A DNA stretch of 21,167 nucleotides from an uncultured Collinsella sp. (GCA_900554585.1 USHS01000003.1:1-21167), one strand, 5' to 3'. Numbered from the stretch's first letter, positions 7,474 to 14,252 are shown. Translations and numbers: made by a program. The notes: generated from the sequence alone by a model not told the origin.

Positions 7474-7490
7474 TATCTATATAACAGATA
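7474..7490. promoter_or_regulatory. LysR-type binding site (TATCT-N7-AGATA)
   Basis: TATCTATATAACAGATA is a perfect 5-bp inverted repeat with the T-N11-A arrangement inside it, followed by a second ACAGAT half. Its centre lies about 66 nt upstream of the predicted metY transcription start and 30 nt upstream of the LysR ATG at 7452. This is the classical recognition-site geometry for a divergent LysR regulator. Confidence 0.6.
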
Positions 7491-7512
7491 ACAGATTAGC
7501 GCTTTTAAGTGA

Positions 7513-7541
7513 TTGACCGAGGGAAACAATGCTCGTACTAT
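7513..7541 (+). promoter_or_regulatory. Sigma-70-type promoter of metY
   Basis: TTGACC (7513-7518) and TACTAT (7536-7541) are separated by exactly 17 nt. The expected start is near 7548, giving a leader of about 177 nt before the metY ATG. Confidence 0.75.
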
Positions 7542-7547
7542 TCAAAA

Positions 7548-7724
7548 CACACAAAGGCGGTAGGTAATTAAGCCGACCACGGAACCGGGATGCGAAAGGA
7601 GGCCCGCATATGAATTGCTTACCAAGACGAATGCCGGGCTCCTGTTTGCGCCCGTCGGCGTGATCAGGAGACAGCGACTTACTTCTCTTACTCTTATTAC
7701 TTTTGTTCGATCAAGGAGATCATC
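7548..7724 (+). promoter_or_regulatory. Structured metY leader, candidate attenuator
   Basis: The leader holds competing pairings. AGGAGGCCCG (7597-7606), which contains the leader-peptide ribosome site, can pair with CGGGCTCCT (7635-7643) with one bulged G. CGGGC (7635-7639) can instead pair with GCCCG (7650-7654). GCCGAC (7572-7577) can pair with GTCGGC (7654-7659), and CTCCTG (7639-7644) with CAGGAG (7665-7670). These share bases and so exclude one another. A pyrimidine-rich unstructured tract (about 7679-7708) follows, then AAGGAG (7713-7718) for metY. I saw no SAM-I (S-box) or cobalamin-riboswitch core. Confidence 0.45.
7610..7663 (+). CDS. Putative 17-aa leader peptide of metY (MNCLPRRMPGSCLRPSA)
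   Basis: ATG 7610 is preceded by AAAGGAGG with a 7-nt gap, as strong a ribosome site as any in the window. The frame is 17 codons with a TGA at 7661. It encodes two Cys (codons 3 and 12) and an internal Met (codon 8), fitting sensing of sulfur amino acids by ribosome stalling or slow translation. It uses rare-looking AGA, CGA and TTA codons in a GC-rich gene neighbourhood. It lies wholly in the predicted leader, inside the alternative stem-loops, 61 nt before the metY start. Translation is inferred; it is not proven. Confidence 0.5.
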   Translation: MNCLPRRMPGSCLRPSA

Positions 7725-9035
7725 ATGAGCCAGTTCATCAACAACCCCGAGCACACCTTTGGTTTCGATACCCTGCAGCTGCACGTTGGCCAGGAGAGCG
7801 CCGATCCTGCATCCGACTCCCGTGCTGTGCCTATCTATCAAACCACGAGCTATGTGTTCCGCAACTCCCAGCACGCCGCCGACCGCTTTGGTCTTGCCGA
7901 CGCCGGTAACATCTACGGCCGTCTGACCAACTCCACCCAGGGCGTCTTCGAGGACCGTATCGCCGCGCTCGAGGGCGGCGTGGCCGGTCTTGCCGTCGCC
8001 TCCGGTGCCGCTGCCATCACCTATACCCTGCAGGCACTTGCCCAGGCTGGTGACCACGCGGTCGCCCAGAAGACCATCTACGGCGGTTCCTACAACCTGC
8101 TGGAGCACACGCTCTCCCAGTTTGGTGTCGAGACCACCTTCGTCGATGCCCATAACCTGGACGAGGTCGAGGGCGCCATCAAGGACAACACCACGGTCAT
8201 CTATCTCGAGACGCTCGGTAACCCCAACTCCGACATCCCCAACATCGACGCCATCTCCGAGATCGCCAAGAAGCATGGTCTGCCGGTTGTCGTCGACAAC
8301 ACCTTCGGCACCCCGTATCTGTTCCGTCCGCTGGAGCATGGTGCCAACATCGTCGTCCACTCCGCAACCAAGTTTATCGGCGGCCACGGCACCTCGCTGG
8401 GCGGTGTGATCGTCGACGGCGGTAACTTCGATTGGAAGGCGAGTGGCAAGTACGCCCAGATCGCTGAGCCCAACCCCTCCTACCACGGTGTTTCGTTTGC
8501 CGAGGCTGCCGGTCCCGCCGCCTTCGCGACCTATGTCCGCGCCATCCTGCTGCGTGACGAGGGCGCTTGCATCAGCCCGTTTAACGCCTGGATCTTGCTC
8601 CAGGGCACCGAGACTCTGTCGCTGCGCGTCGACCGCCATGTCGAGAACACCAAGAAGGTCGTTGAGTTCCTGACCGGCGACAGCCATGTTGCCAAGGTGA
8701 ATCACCCGAGCCTGCCTGAGCATCCCGACCATGAGCTGTACCAGAAGTACTTCCCCCGTGGCGGTGCCTCGATCTTTACCTTTGAGATTAAGGGTGGCCA
8801 GGAGGCAGCTTGGAAGTTCATCGATCATCTGCAGGTGTTCTCGCTGCTCGCCAACGTGGCCGACGTCAAGTCGCTCGTCGTGCACCCGGCTACCACCACG
8901 CACTCCCAGCTCTCTGCCGAGGAGCTCGCCGAGCAGAACATCACGCCCTCCACGATCCGTCTTTCCATCGGTACCGAGAACGCCAAGGATATCATTTGGG
9001 ATCTGAAGCAGGCCTTCGCCGCGCTGGACGAGTAA
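7725..9035 (+). CDS. metY: O-acetylhomoserine aminocarboxypropyltransferase (O-acetylhomoserine sulfhydrylase)
   Basis: A 436-aa member of the Cys/Met-metabolism PLP enzyme family. It makes homocysteine from O-acetylhomoserine and sulfide, the direct-sulfhydrylation route to methionine. The PLP Lys is K216 in HSATKFIGGHG; DNTF (191-194) holds the Asp that contacts the pyridine nitrogen, and YGRLTNST (64-71) carries phosphate-contacting residues. Length and the extra internal segment around 230-300 match MetY rather than the shorter MetB/MetC. The start ATG has AAGGAG 6 nt upstream. Codon choice is strongly biased towards C-ending codons, suggesting high expression. A divergent LysR gene and a long leader precede it and a strong terminator follows, so it is monocistronic. 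Confidence 0.95.
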   Translation: MSQFINNPEHTFGFDTLQLHVGQESADPASDSRAVPIYQTTSYVFRNSQHAADRFGLADAGNIYGRLTNSTQGVFEDRIAALEGGVAGLAVASGAAAITYTLQALAQAGDHAVAQKTIYGGSYNLLEHTLSQFGVETTFVDAHNLDEVEGAIKDNTTVIYLETLGNPNSDIPNIDAISEIAKKHGLPVVVDNTFGTPYLFRPLEHGANIVVHSATKFIGGHGTSLGGVIVDGGNFDWKASGKYAQIAEPNPSYHGVSFAEAAGPAAFATYVRAILLRDEGACISPFNAWILLQGTETLSLRVDRHVENTKKVVEFLTGDSHVAKVNHPSLPEHPDHELYQKYFPRGGASIFTFEIKGGQEAAWKFIDHLQVFSLLANVADVKSLVVHPATTTHSQLSAEELAEQNITPSTIRLSIGTENAKDIIWDLKQAFAALDE

Positions 9036-9095
9036 GGCGACTTGTGCAAGGACCCCTTGCGAATCGATAGGTATAACTGCATAAAATGCCTGCTC

Positions 9096-9136
9096 AAGGC
9101 GCCCGTGCGAACAATGGTTGCACAGGCGCCTTTTTT
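9096..9136 (+). terminator. Intrinsic terminator of metY
   Basis: AAGGCGCC-C-GTGC (9096-9108) pairs with GCAC-A-GGCGCC followed by six Ts (9120-9136), with an 11-nt loop. It stands 60 nt after the metY stop. Confidence 0.92.
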
Positions 9137-9347
9137 GCATAGAGAGGGTGCAAAAACAGGGTTTTTGGCACGCTTTATGCATTCGAGTTGTGGAAAACTC
9201 CTGTTGAGAGGATGTGAGTTTTACGCAATTGACGTGCGCCTTTTGAGTAAAACCGCAGGTCGCGATTTGCTCGGGGTACTATGCAGCGCGATCGAATCAC
9301 ACGCAGCTCAAACGCAGCAAAAACGCACTACGGAGGTTTCCAGCTAC
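9137..9347 (+). promoter_or_regulatory. Gene-free upstream region of the secreted protein gene
   Basis: The 312 nt between metY and the next gene hold the metY terminator and then this stretch. It has an imperfect hairpin GTGCAAAAAC/GTTTTTGGCAC (9148-9171), a pair of arms GTTTTAC/GTAAAAC about 9219-9253, a possible -10 TACTAT (9277-9282) without a good -35, and three ACGCA units at 11-nt spacing (9301-9327). TGCATAAA (9078-9085) and TTTATGCA (9174-9181) form an inverted pair around the terminator. I see no gene here. Confidence 0.4.
9301..9327 (+). repeat. Three ACGCA direct repeats with 11-bp period
   Basis: ACGCA occurs at 9301, 9312 and 9323, that is, on the same face of the helix. The first two copies extend to ACGCAGC. 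The block sits 20 nt before the ATG of the secreted protein gene. Spacing of this kind is typical of tandem response-regulator sites, but it could also act in the RNA. Confidence 0.4.
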
Positions 9348-10148
9348 ATGAGGATTGATTCACGAAAACCGAAAGCCGCCGCCCTTTCCGCCGCTCTGAC
9401 CGTGGCACTTTTGGCGGGCGCCGGCGCAACCGATGCCCACGCGGCAACACTGTCCGACACGGTCGGATCCACGCCGTCCGAGGCGACGCTGATGCAGCCC
9501 GTCGACTATCGCGGCGACGGCTTTGGCTCCATGCAGGAGTGGAACGCCTCTATGGGGGCCAAGCGCGATTCCCTGGAGGTCCGCGCCCAGATCATCATGA
9601 ACATGTACGGTGACTATGCCACCGATGACGAGCGCGCTGTACTGCAAGGTTGTATCGATGGTGCGGGCAGTCTTTTGACGATGGAGGAGGTCGACGCGAA
9701 GTCGGCCGAGCTCGACGAGCTTCGCTCCGCGCTCGAGGATGCTAAGCGCGAGGCGCTCGAGGATGCTAAGCGCGAGGCGCTCGAGGCTGCGGCTGCCGAA
9801 GCCGAGGCCGCTGAGGCCGTTCAGGCTTCGTATTACAACGCCGGCTCCGGCTCGTCTTACGCGTCTGCTGCGTATTACGCGAACGGCTCGGGCCTGACGC
9901 GCTCGAGCGGCGTCAATAACTATAATGGCCGCCGCGAGACTTATTACAGCAGCAACGTGTTGTATCACCACCGCACGGGCGAATGGACGCAGGATTCCGA
10001 GGGCTTTTGGCGCGATTCCGATGGTTACTACGTCGTGGCCGCGGGTGATAAGGCCCAAGGCTCCACGTTTACCGGTTCCAAGGGCGAGTGCAAGGTCTAT
10101 GACTCCGGCTGCGCCGCCGGAACCACCGACTACTATACCGGTTGGTAA
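9348..10148 (+). CDS. Secreted protein with coiled-coil repeat and C-terminal 3D/RlpA-like tail
   Basis: A 266-aa exported protein of unrecognised family. Residues 1-32 are a signal peptide ending in AHA. Residues 90-160 are Ala/Glu/Lys-rich and predicted helical, containing two tandem DAKREALE octads from an exact 24-bp DNA repeat. A Ser/Tyr/Gly/Asn-rich linker follows. The last 65 residues (WTQDSEGFWRDSDGYYVVAAG to VYDSGCAAGTTDYYTGW) have two Cys and resemble the closing half of a 3D/double-psi barrel domain seen in cell-wall proteins. The likely role is in the cell envelope; no catalytic residues are evident. ATG 9348 has GGAGG 10 nt upstream; the open frame extends further 5' but without signal-peptide sense. 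It has its own terminator. Confidence 0.8.
   Translation: MRIDSRKPKAAALSAALTVALLAGAGATDAHAATLSDTVGSTPSEATLMQPVDYRGDGFGSMQEWNASMGAKRDSLEVRAQIIMNMYGDYATDDERAVLQGCIDGAGSLLTMEEVDAKSAELDELRSALEDAKREALEDAKREALEAAAAEAEAAEAVQASYYNAGSGSSYASAAYYANGSGLTRSSGVNNYNGRRETYYSSNVLYHHRTGEWTQDSEGFWRDSDGYYVVAAGDKAQGSTFTGSKGECKVYDSGCAAGTTDYYTGW
9729..9786 (+). repeat. 24-bp tandem repeat inside the secreted protein gene
   Basis: Two identical 24-bp units (9729-9752 and 9753-9776) plus 10 nt of a third. The repeat is in frame and encodes the duplicated DAKREALE octad. Exact identity suggests a recent duplication and possible copy-number variation. Confidence 0.9.
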
Positions 10149-10172
10149 TCTACCATAAGCCAATAGGACATG

Positions 10173-10225
10173 ACGGGCGGGCGTCTTTACCGAGCCTTTG
10201 GGCAACGTAAGGGCGCCCGTTTTTT
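10173..10225 (+). terminator. Terminator of the secreted protein gene
   Basis: ACGGGCG (10173-10179) pairs with CGCCCGT (10214-10220), followed by a T-run to 10225. The loop is long (34 nt) but the stem end and T-tract are typical. Confidence 0.65.
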
Positions 10226-10335
10226 ATGCTTGCTTGAGTTAACAGAGTGCTTACCGTGGCAGTACGCCGCGCATATGGGCGCGGGGCACACTAGTTCATG
10301 AGAAATAGGGTCTTTCTCGTGGAGGAAGTGGTCTT

Positions 10336-10542
10336 GTGGACGCTCGAGATATCGCTGTTGCCGCCGTCGCATTGGTGCTTGGCTGCCTTGGTCCTACGGC
10401 CGCGCTCGTTGCGGGCGTGCAGGGGTCATGCGGGGCTGCTCCAATCGTGGTTGGCTCCCTGATCGCGGCGGCGCTGCTGGGAAGCGCGGGCGCGGTTCTT
10501 TGCCGCGATGACGAGGACGAGGTGCCGGAGTCGCAACGCTAA
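10336..10542 (+). CDS. Small membrane protein, 68 aa
   Basis: I do not recognise a family. The protein has two hydrophobic segments, about residues 5-27 and 33-55, each rich in Ala, Val, Leu and Gly, and an acidic C-terminal tail (RDDEDEVPESQR). Three Cys lie in or near the membrane segments (17, 32 and 56). The GTG start is supported by GGAGGAAG 7 nt upstream. An 8-bp stem-loop ATGAGAAA/TTTCTCGT (10298-10320) ends exactly where the ribosome site begins and could affect initiation. A strong hairpin after the stop makes this a stand-alone gene. Confidence 0.6.
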   Translation: MDARDIAVAAVALVLGCLGPTAALVAGVQGSCGAAPIVVGSLIAAALLGSAGAVLCRDDEDEVPESQR

Positions 10543-10580
10543 CTGTTGCAAGATTGGCCACCGGTCATAGACGAAGATGA

Positions 10581-10617
10581 AAGCCGCCGCAGGGGAAAGG
10601 TTCCCTTGCGGCGGCTT
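10581..10617. terminator. 17-bp stem hairpin, bidirectional terminator
   Basis: AAGCCGCCGCAGGGGAA (10581-10597) pairs with TTCCCTTGCGGCGGCTT (10601-10617) with one mismatch and a 3-nt loop. It lies between the convergent small membrane protein and ketopantoate-reductase-like genes. T-runs are short on both sides. Confidence 0.75.
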
Positions 10618-10650
10618 GCTGTTAAGGCTGTTGAATGCGCCGCGTTGGCG

Positions 10651-11565
10651 CTACCAGCTTTTCTCGATATCGCGGATGCGCTGATAGAGCCACTCGTTTT
10701 GCGGCGCCTGGATATTGTGTTTGGCTGCGAGGCGGCAGATGGTGCCCGCGAACTCATCTACTTCGGTTTTGCGCCTTGCGACGCGGTCTTGAGCCATCGA
10801 TGGCATACCGGCGGGGTCGATTCCCTCGATGAGATGCACCATCTGCGTCAGGTCCGCTTCGGTGAGTTCGATGCCCTCGGCATTGGCGACCGCAAGCGTT
10901 TCGCGCATGGCGGAAACAAAACAGCGGCGCTGCTCGGAGCCCGGCTCCGTGGCGCTTCCGTAGGTTCCGCCGTAGGCCATGCAGGTCTGGTTGATGCCGT
11001 CGTTGAGCATGAGCTTGGCCCACATACGGTGCGCAATGTCGCTCTCGACGGTATGGGCGATGCCGCAGCGCGTGTAGAGCTCGTCGATGGCGGTAACGGT
11101 TGCGGGCTCGGTGCCCGCTGCCGCGCCAAAGCGAATCTCGCCCGCGTTGGTAAAGGTGAGCTCTCCGTTGAGGAACACGGCGTCCATGCCCTGGCAGATG
11201 CCCAGGACGGTGTGCTCCCAGCCAAAGCGCTCGGCAATCTTTTGCTCGCTCGTGATGCCGTTGCACAATGAGGCGATGAGCGTATTGGGTCCCACGATGC
11301 GCTCCATAGTCTTGAGTGCTTGGTCGAGACCGGTGGTCTTGACCGTCAGGATGACCAGATCGGCGGACGTTGCCTCGCTGGCGCGGACGGACTTGAGCGC
11401 ACAGGGCTCGCCGTTGACCGTAAGGGCGTCGTCTGCGTGACGCTCGAAACGGGCGTCGTCCATGACGTATTCGACGGCATCGTCGCCGAGTGCCTGGGCG
11501 ATCATGCTGCCGTAGAGTAGCCCGACGCCGCCCTTGCCGATAAAGGCGACCTTGTTGATCTGCAT
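10651..11565 (-). CDS. 2-dehydropantoate 2-reductase (ketopantoate reductase) family
   Basis: A 304-aa member of the ApbA/PanE family. PanE reduces ketopantoate to pantoate with NADPH on the way to coenzyme A; many paralogues act on other 2-keto acids. The N-terminal Rossmann fold has GKGGVGLLYG. LTVKTTGLDQAL holds the conserved Lys of TVK, SLCNGITSEQ holds the conserved NG, and AHRMWAKLMLNDGINQT matches the second family block with catalytic Lys in WAKL. I chose ATG 11565, which has GAGGAG 9 nt upstream; ATG 11574 directly abuts that site. It lies downstream of a small gene on the same strand but behind a terminator hairpin. No other CoA-pathway genes are nearby, so the substrate is uncertain. 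Confidence 0.82.
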   Translation of the reverse strand: MQINKVAFIGKGGVGLLYGSMIAQALGDDAVEYVMDDARFERHADDALTVNGEPCALKSVRASEATSADLVILTVKTTGLDQALKTMERIVGPNTLIASLCNGITSEQKIAERFGWEHTVLGICQGMDAVFLNGELTFTNAGEIRFGAAAGTEPATVTAIDELYTRCGIAHTVESDIAHRMWAKLMLNDGINQTCMAYGGTYGSATEPGSEQRRCFVSAMRETLAVANAEGIELTEADLTQMVHLIEGIDPAGMPSMAQDRVARRKTEVDEFAGTICRLAAKHNIQAPQNEWLYQRIRDIEKSW

Positions 11566-11582
11566 GTGGATCATCTCCTCAC

Positions 11583-11609
11583 AAAAAGGCGCCCGCGTGT
11601 GGGGCGCCT
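11583..11609 (-). terminator. Terminator-like hairpin directly before the reductase ribosome site
   Basis: On the minus strand AGGCGCCC (11609-11602) pairs perfectly with GGGCGCCT (11594-11587), followed by a run of Ts ending at 11583. The ribosome site GAGGAG of the reductase gene begins 2 nt later (11580-11575). Confidence 0.8.
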
Positions 11610-11681
11610 GATGGATTGTATGCCGCTGGGGCGTGTAGCGTGCACCGGAGGCTGAATTTAGAAGAACAAACGCATGGGAAC

Positions 11682-11876
11682 TTATGCCGCGGGGCAGATG
11701 GCAAAAACGCGTGCGGGATATCCAACGCCATCGCGCACCTTGGGGAAGGTGCAGAAGATGACGGCGCCTGTGGCGGGAAGCTCGTCCAGATGGTCCATGA
11801 CCTCGGTCTGGTAACGGTCGACCGAGAGGATGTATTGTTCGCCGGGGTAGGGGCAGGCATCCTCTCGTGTGGTCAC
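11682..11876 (-). CDS. Small conserved-looking protein, 64 aa, unknown function
   Basis: The frame starts at GTG 11876 with AAAGGAG 6 nt upstream, an excellent ribosome site, and ends with TAA at 11682. The product reads as a compact soluble protein: ACPYPGEQYILSVDRYQTEV, then MDHLDELPATGAVIFCTFPK, then VGYPARVFAICP. It has three Cys and no membrane segment or signal peptide. I do not recognise it. It precedes the ketopantoate-reductase-like gene on the same strand by 116 nt, with an intrinsic terminator in between, and is divergent from the aldo/keto reductase gene. Confidence 0.62.
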   Translation of the reverse strand: MTTREDACPYPGEQYILSVDRYQTEVMDHLDELPATGAVIFCTFPKVRDGVGYPARVFAICPAA

Positions 11877-12038
11877 GCTCGTCTCCTTTCGTCGGGCTTT
11901 TTGCTGATGTTAAAGCGGTGCCGTGACGGCCTGATTTCTGCTGCGTTACGATACGTTCTCGATTGCGATTCCGATGTGCTTCGATGACGTGACAGGTTTG
12001 TTTCGCCTTATCAGGGCTTCGATGGGAGAGGAGGGGCC

Positions 12039-13226
12039 GTGCAGTATCGCGTTGACCCCAAAAGCGGCAACCGTATCTCGGCGTTGGGTCTGGGTTGCAT
12101 GAGGTTTCCCGGTGCGCCGGGACACCCCGATGCGAAGACGGCCGATGCCATCATTTCCCGTGCGGTGGAGCGAGGGATAAATTATCTGGATACGGCGTAC
12201 CTTTATCCCGGCAACGAGGCGTGCGTGGGCGCCTCACTTGAGCGCTTGGGACTGCGCGACCAGGTGTTGCTTGCGACGAAGTTGCCGCACGCCTCGTGCA
12301 AGTGCGCGGAGGATTTGGACCGGTTCTTCGACGAGCAGCTGCGCCGCCTGCGGACCGACCATATCGACTATTACCTTATGCACAACATCACCTCGCCCGC
12401 GCAGTGGGAGCGCGTGGTAGCGTTGGGTATTGAGGACTGGATTGCGCACCAAAAGGCTGCGGGGCGTATTCGCCAGATAGGTTTTTCGTACCACGGCAGT
12501 GCGGCGGACTTCCTCACGATGCTTGACGCGTATGACTGGGACTTTTGCCAGATCCAGTACAACTATGCCGGCGAGCGCTACCAAGCGGGAACGGCGGGAC
12601 TCATGGCAGCCGCCGAGCGCGGGCTCGCGGTGTTTGTGATGGAACCGCTTTTGGGTGGACGCCTGGCGGGCAAACTGCCTCCGCTGGCCCGCGCCGTGCT
12701 CGATGACGTACGCGATCCGTACCTGAAGACGCCGGCTGCTTGGGGCCTTTCGTGGGTGTGGAACCATCCTCAAGTCACGATGCTGCTTTCGGGCATGACC
12801 GATACCGCGCAGGTGGACGAGAACGCGGCATTGGCGGATCGCGCACTGCCGGATTCGATGACGACAGAGCAGCTCGATACTATCGCACGCGTGCTGGGAG
12901 AGTTTGAGAAATCGAATCGCGTGCCCTGTACGGGGTGCGGCTACTGCATGCCGTGCCCCAGGGGCATCAATATTCCCGGTTGCTTTGGCGCCTACAACGC
13001 GAGCTACGCGCATAGTTGGTTTACGGGGCTGTCTCAATACTTTACGGCGAGCGCGGTGCGGACGAACGAGCCCAAGCTGGTGAGCAATTGCGTCAAGTGC
13101 GGCAAATGCGCACGCCACTGCCCGCAGCACATTGATATTCCCGAGCGTCTCGACGATGTGCGCCGACGTTTTCAGCCTGGCCCCGTAACGGCCGCGCTTA
13201 AAGCCTTCTGCAAAACGCGCTCCTGA
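12039..13226 (+). CDS. Aldo/keto reductase with C-terminal 4Fe-4S ferredoxin domain
   Basis: A 395-aa two-part oxidoreductase. Residues 1-280 form an aldo/keto reductase TIM barrel with the catalytic set D51, Y56, K81 and H115 (LDTAYLYPGNE, ATKLPH, YLMHN). Residues 295-365 hold two cysteine clusters, C297/C300/C303/C306 and C351/C354/C357/C361-Pro, which fit two 4Fe-4S centres in ferredoxin arrangement. This fusion is widespread in anaerobes; electron exchange between reduced ferredoxin and a carbonyl substrate is inferred for the family, without a known substrate. The GTG start has GAGGAGG immediately upstream at good distance. It stands alone, divergent from the 64-aa gene and followed by a long hairpin. 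Confidence 0.92.
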   Translation: MQYRVDPKSGNRISALGLGCMRFPGAPGHPDAKTADAIISRAVERGINYLDTAYLYPGNEACVGASLERLGLRDQVLLATKLPHASCKCAEDLDRFFDEQLRRLRTDHIDYYLMHNITSPAQWERVVALGIEDWIAHQKAAGRIRQIGFSYHGSAADFLTMLDAYDWDFCQIQYNYAGERYQAGTAGLMAAAERGLAVFVMEPLLGGRLAGKLPPLARAVLDDVRDPYLKTPAAWGLSWVWNHPQVTMLLSGMTDTAQVDENAALADRALPDSMTTEQLDTIARVLGEFEKSNRVPCTGCGYCMPCPRGINIPGCFGAYNASYAHSWFTGLSQYFTASAVRTNEPKLVSNCVKCGKCARHCPQHIDIPERLDDVRRRFQPGPVTAALKAFCKTRS

Positions 13227-13241
13227 TGCCCCTTTTATAAC

Positions 13242-13304
13242 TTGCGGTGGAATAGTTCCTGTTTGCGGCAGAATAGGGGCCAAACAGGAACTATTTCACC
13301 GCAA
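13242..13304. repeat. 63-nt hairpin with 23-bp stem
   Basis: The arm 13242-13264, which starts TTGCGGTGGAATAGTTCC, pairs along its whole length with 13282-13304, which ends CTATTTCACCGCAA. There are 22 Watson-Crick pairs and one G·T pair, around a 17-nt loop. It sits between the aldo/keto reductase stop and the endonuclease IV ribosome site. It has no T-run, so it looks more like a REP/MITE-type element than a terminator. Confidence 0.85.
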
Positions 13305-13324
13305 CTGATGAGGGGGAGCTGGAG

Positions 13325-14191
13325 ATGCTGACGATTGGGTGCCATCTTTCGACGACGAAGGGCTATCGGGCGATGGGGGAGACGGCGCTGTCCATTGGCG
13401 CCAATACCTTTGCATTCTTTACGCGCAACCCGCGCGGCGGCAAGGCGAAAGACCTTGACATGGATGATGTGGCGGCCCTGCGCGAGCTTATGGAACAAAG
13501 CGATTTTGGCCCACTCGTGGCGCATGCCCCCTATACCTACAACCCCTGTTCTGCCAAAGAGCGGGCGCGCGAGTTTGCCCTGGAGGCAATGGCCGAGGAC
13601 TTGCAGCGTCTGGAAGCACTGCCCGGCAACTATTACAACTTCCACCCCGGCGCGCATGTGGGGCAGGGGACTGATGCCGGCATTCAGATGATCGTCGACA
13701 CCTTGTGCCAGGTGATGTTTGAGGGGCAGCAGACGACGGTGCTGCTCGAGACCATGGCAGGAAAGGGTACCGAGGTGGGCCGTAGCTTTGAAGAGCTGGC
13801 GCGCATTATCGGGGGTGTTGCTGCCAGACGTCCAGAGCTGTCGGCCAAGCTGGGCGTGTGTCTGGATACCTGCCATGTGAGTGATGCCGGCTACGACATC
13901 ATCCATGATCTGGACGGCGTACTCGACGAGTTCGATCGCGTGGTGGGTATCGAGCGCCTGCGCGCCGTGCATATCAATGACTCCAAGAACCCCTGCGGTG
14001 CCCATAAGGATCGCCACGAGTGCATCGGCAAGGGCTACCTGGGTAGTGAAGAGTTTGGCGGCGGTATGCAGGTTATGCAGAATATTGTATCGAATGGCCG
14101 CCTGCGCGCATTGCCATTCATTTTGGAGACACCGAACGAACTTGCAGGTTATGCGGCTGAAATTAAACTGTTAAGGTCATTGCAGCAGTAA
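13325..14191 (+). CDS. nfo: Endonuclease IV (AP endonuclease)
   Basis: A 288-aa DNA-repair enzyme that cuts 5' of abasic sites. The zinc ligands of the family are visible in order: H in VAHAPY, H in NFHPGAH, E in [10 protein letters not shown] and H in [11 protein letters not shown] in AVHINDSK, the D...H pair in [12 protein letters not shown], and E in ILETPNE. The start ATG 13325 follows GGGGGAG. A small inverted repeat GTCATT/AATGAC (14176-14195) spans the stop codon. It sits alone between the 23-bp hairpin and the promoter of the transporter operon. Confidence 0.95.
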   Translation: MLTIGCHLSTTKGYRAMGETALSIGANTFAFFTRNPRGGKAKDLDMDDVAALRELMEQSDFGPLVAHAPYTYNPCSAKERAREFALEAMAEDLQRLEALPGNYYNFHPGAHVGQGTDAGIQMIVDTLCQVMFEGQQTTVLLETMAGKGTEVGRSFEELARIIGGVAARRPELSAKLGVCLDTCHVSDAGYDIIHDLDGVLDEFDRVVGIERLRAVHINDSKNPCGAHKDRHECIGKGYLGSEEFGGGMQVMQNIVSNGRLRALPFILETPNELAGYAAEIKLLRSLQQ

Positions 14192-14252
14192 TGACTGTCA
14201 CAAAGTGGAGTGTTCCATTCACGTTATGGGTTTGTTTCAATCAGTTTTCTAA

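Noticed and set aside
7548..7724. Known riboswitch (SAM or cobalamin type) in the metY leader
   Set aside because: By eye I find neither the S-box core nor the cobalamin-box motif. A covariance-model search would settle it; a significant hit would replace the leader-peptide explanation.
7542..9182. A 546-codon open frame on the minus strand across metY
   Set aside because: It is the antisense shadow of a strongly codon-biased gene. It has Gly/Val/Asp-rich low-complexity composition, no ribosome site and no family motif.
9301..9327. CRISPR or replication-iteron array
   Set aside because: Only three 5-7 nt units exist, with no spacers and no cas or rep genes nearby.
9042..9347. N-terminal extension of the secreted protein starting near 9042
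   Set aside because: The extension runs through the metY terminator and several hairpins and would bury the clear signal peptide. ATG 9348 has GGAGG upstream.
13242..13304. Intrinsic terminator for the aldo/keto reductase gene
   Set aside because: The stem is very long and AT-containing and no T-run follows on either strand, so a standard intrinsic terminator is unlikely, though some termination is possible.
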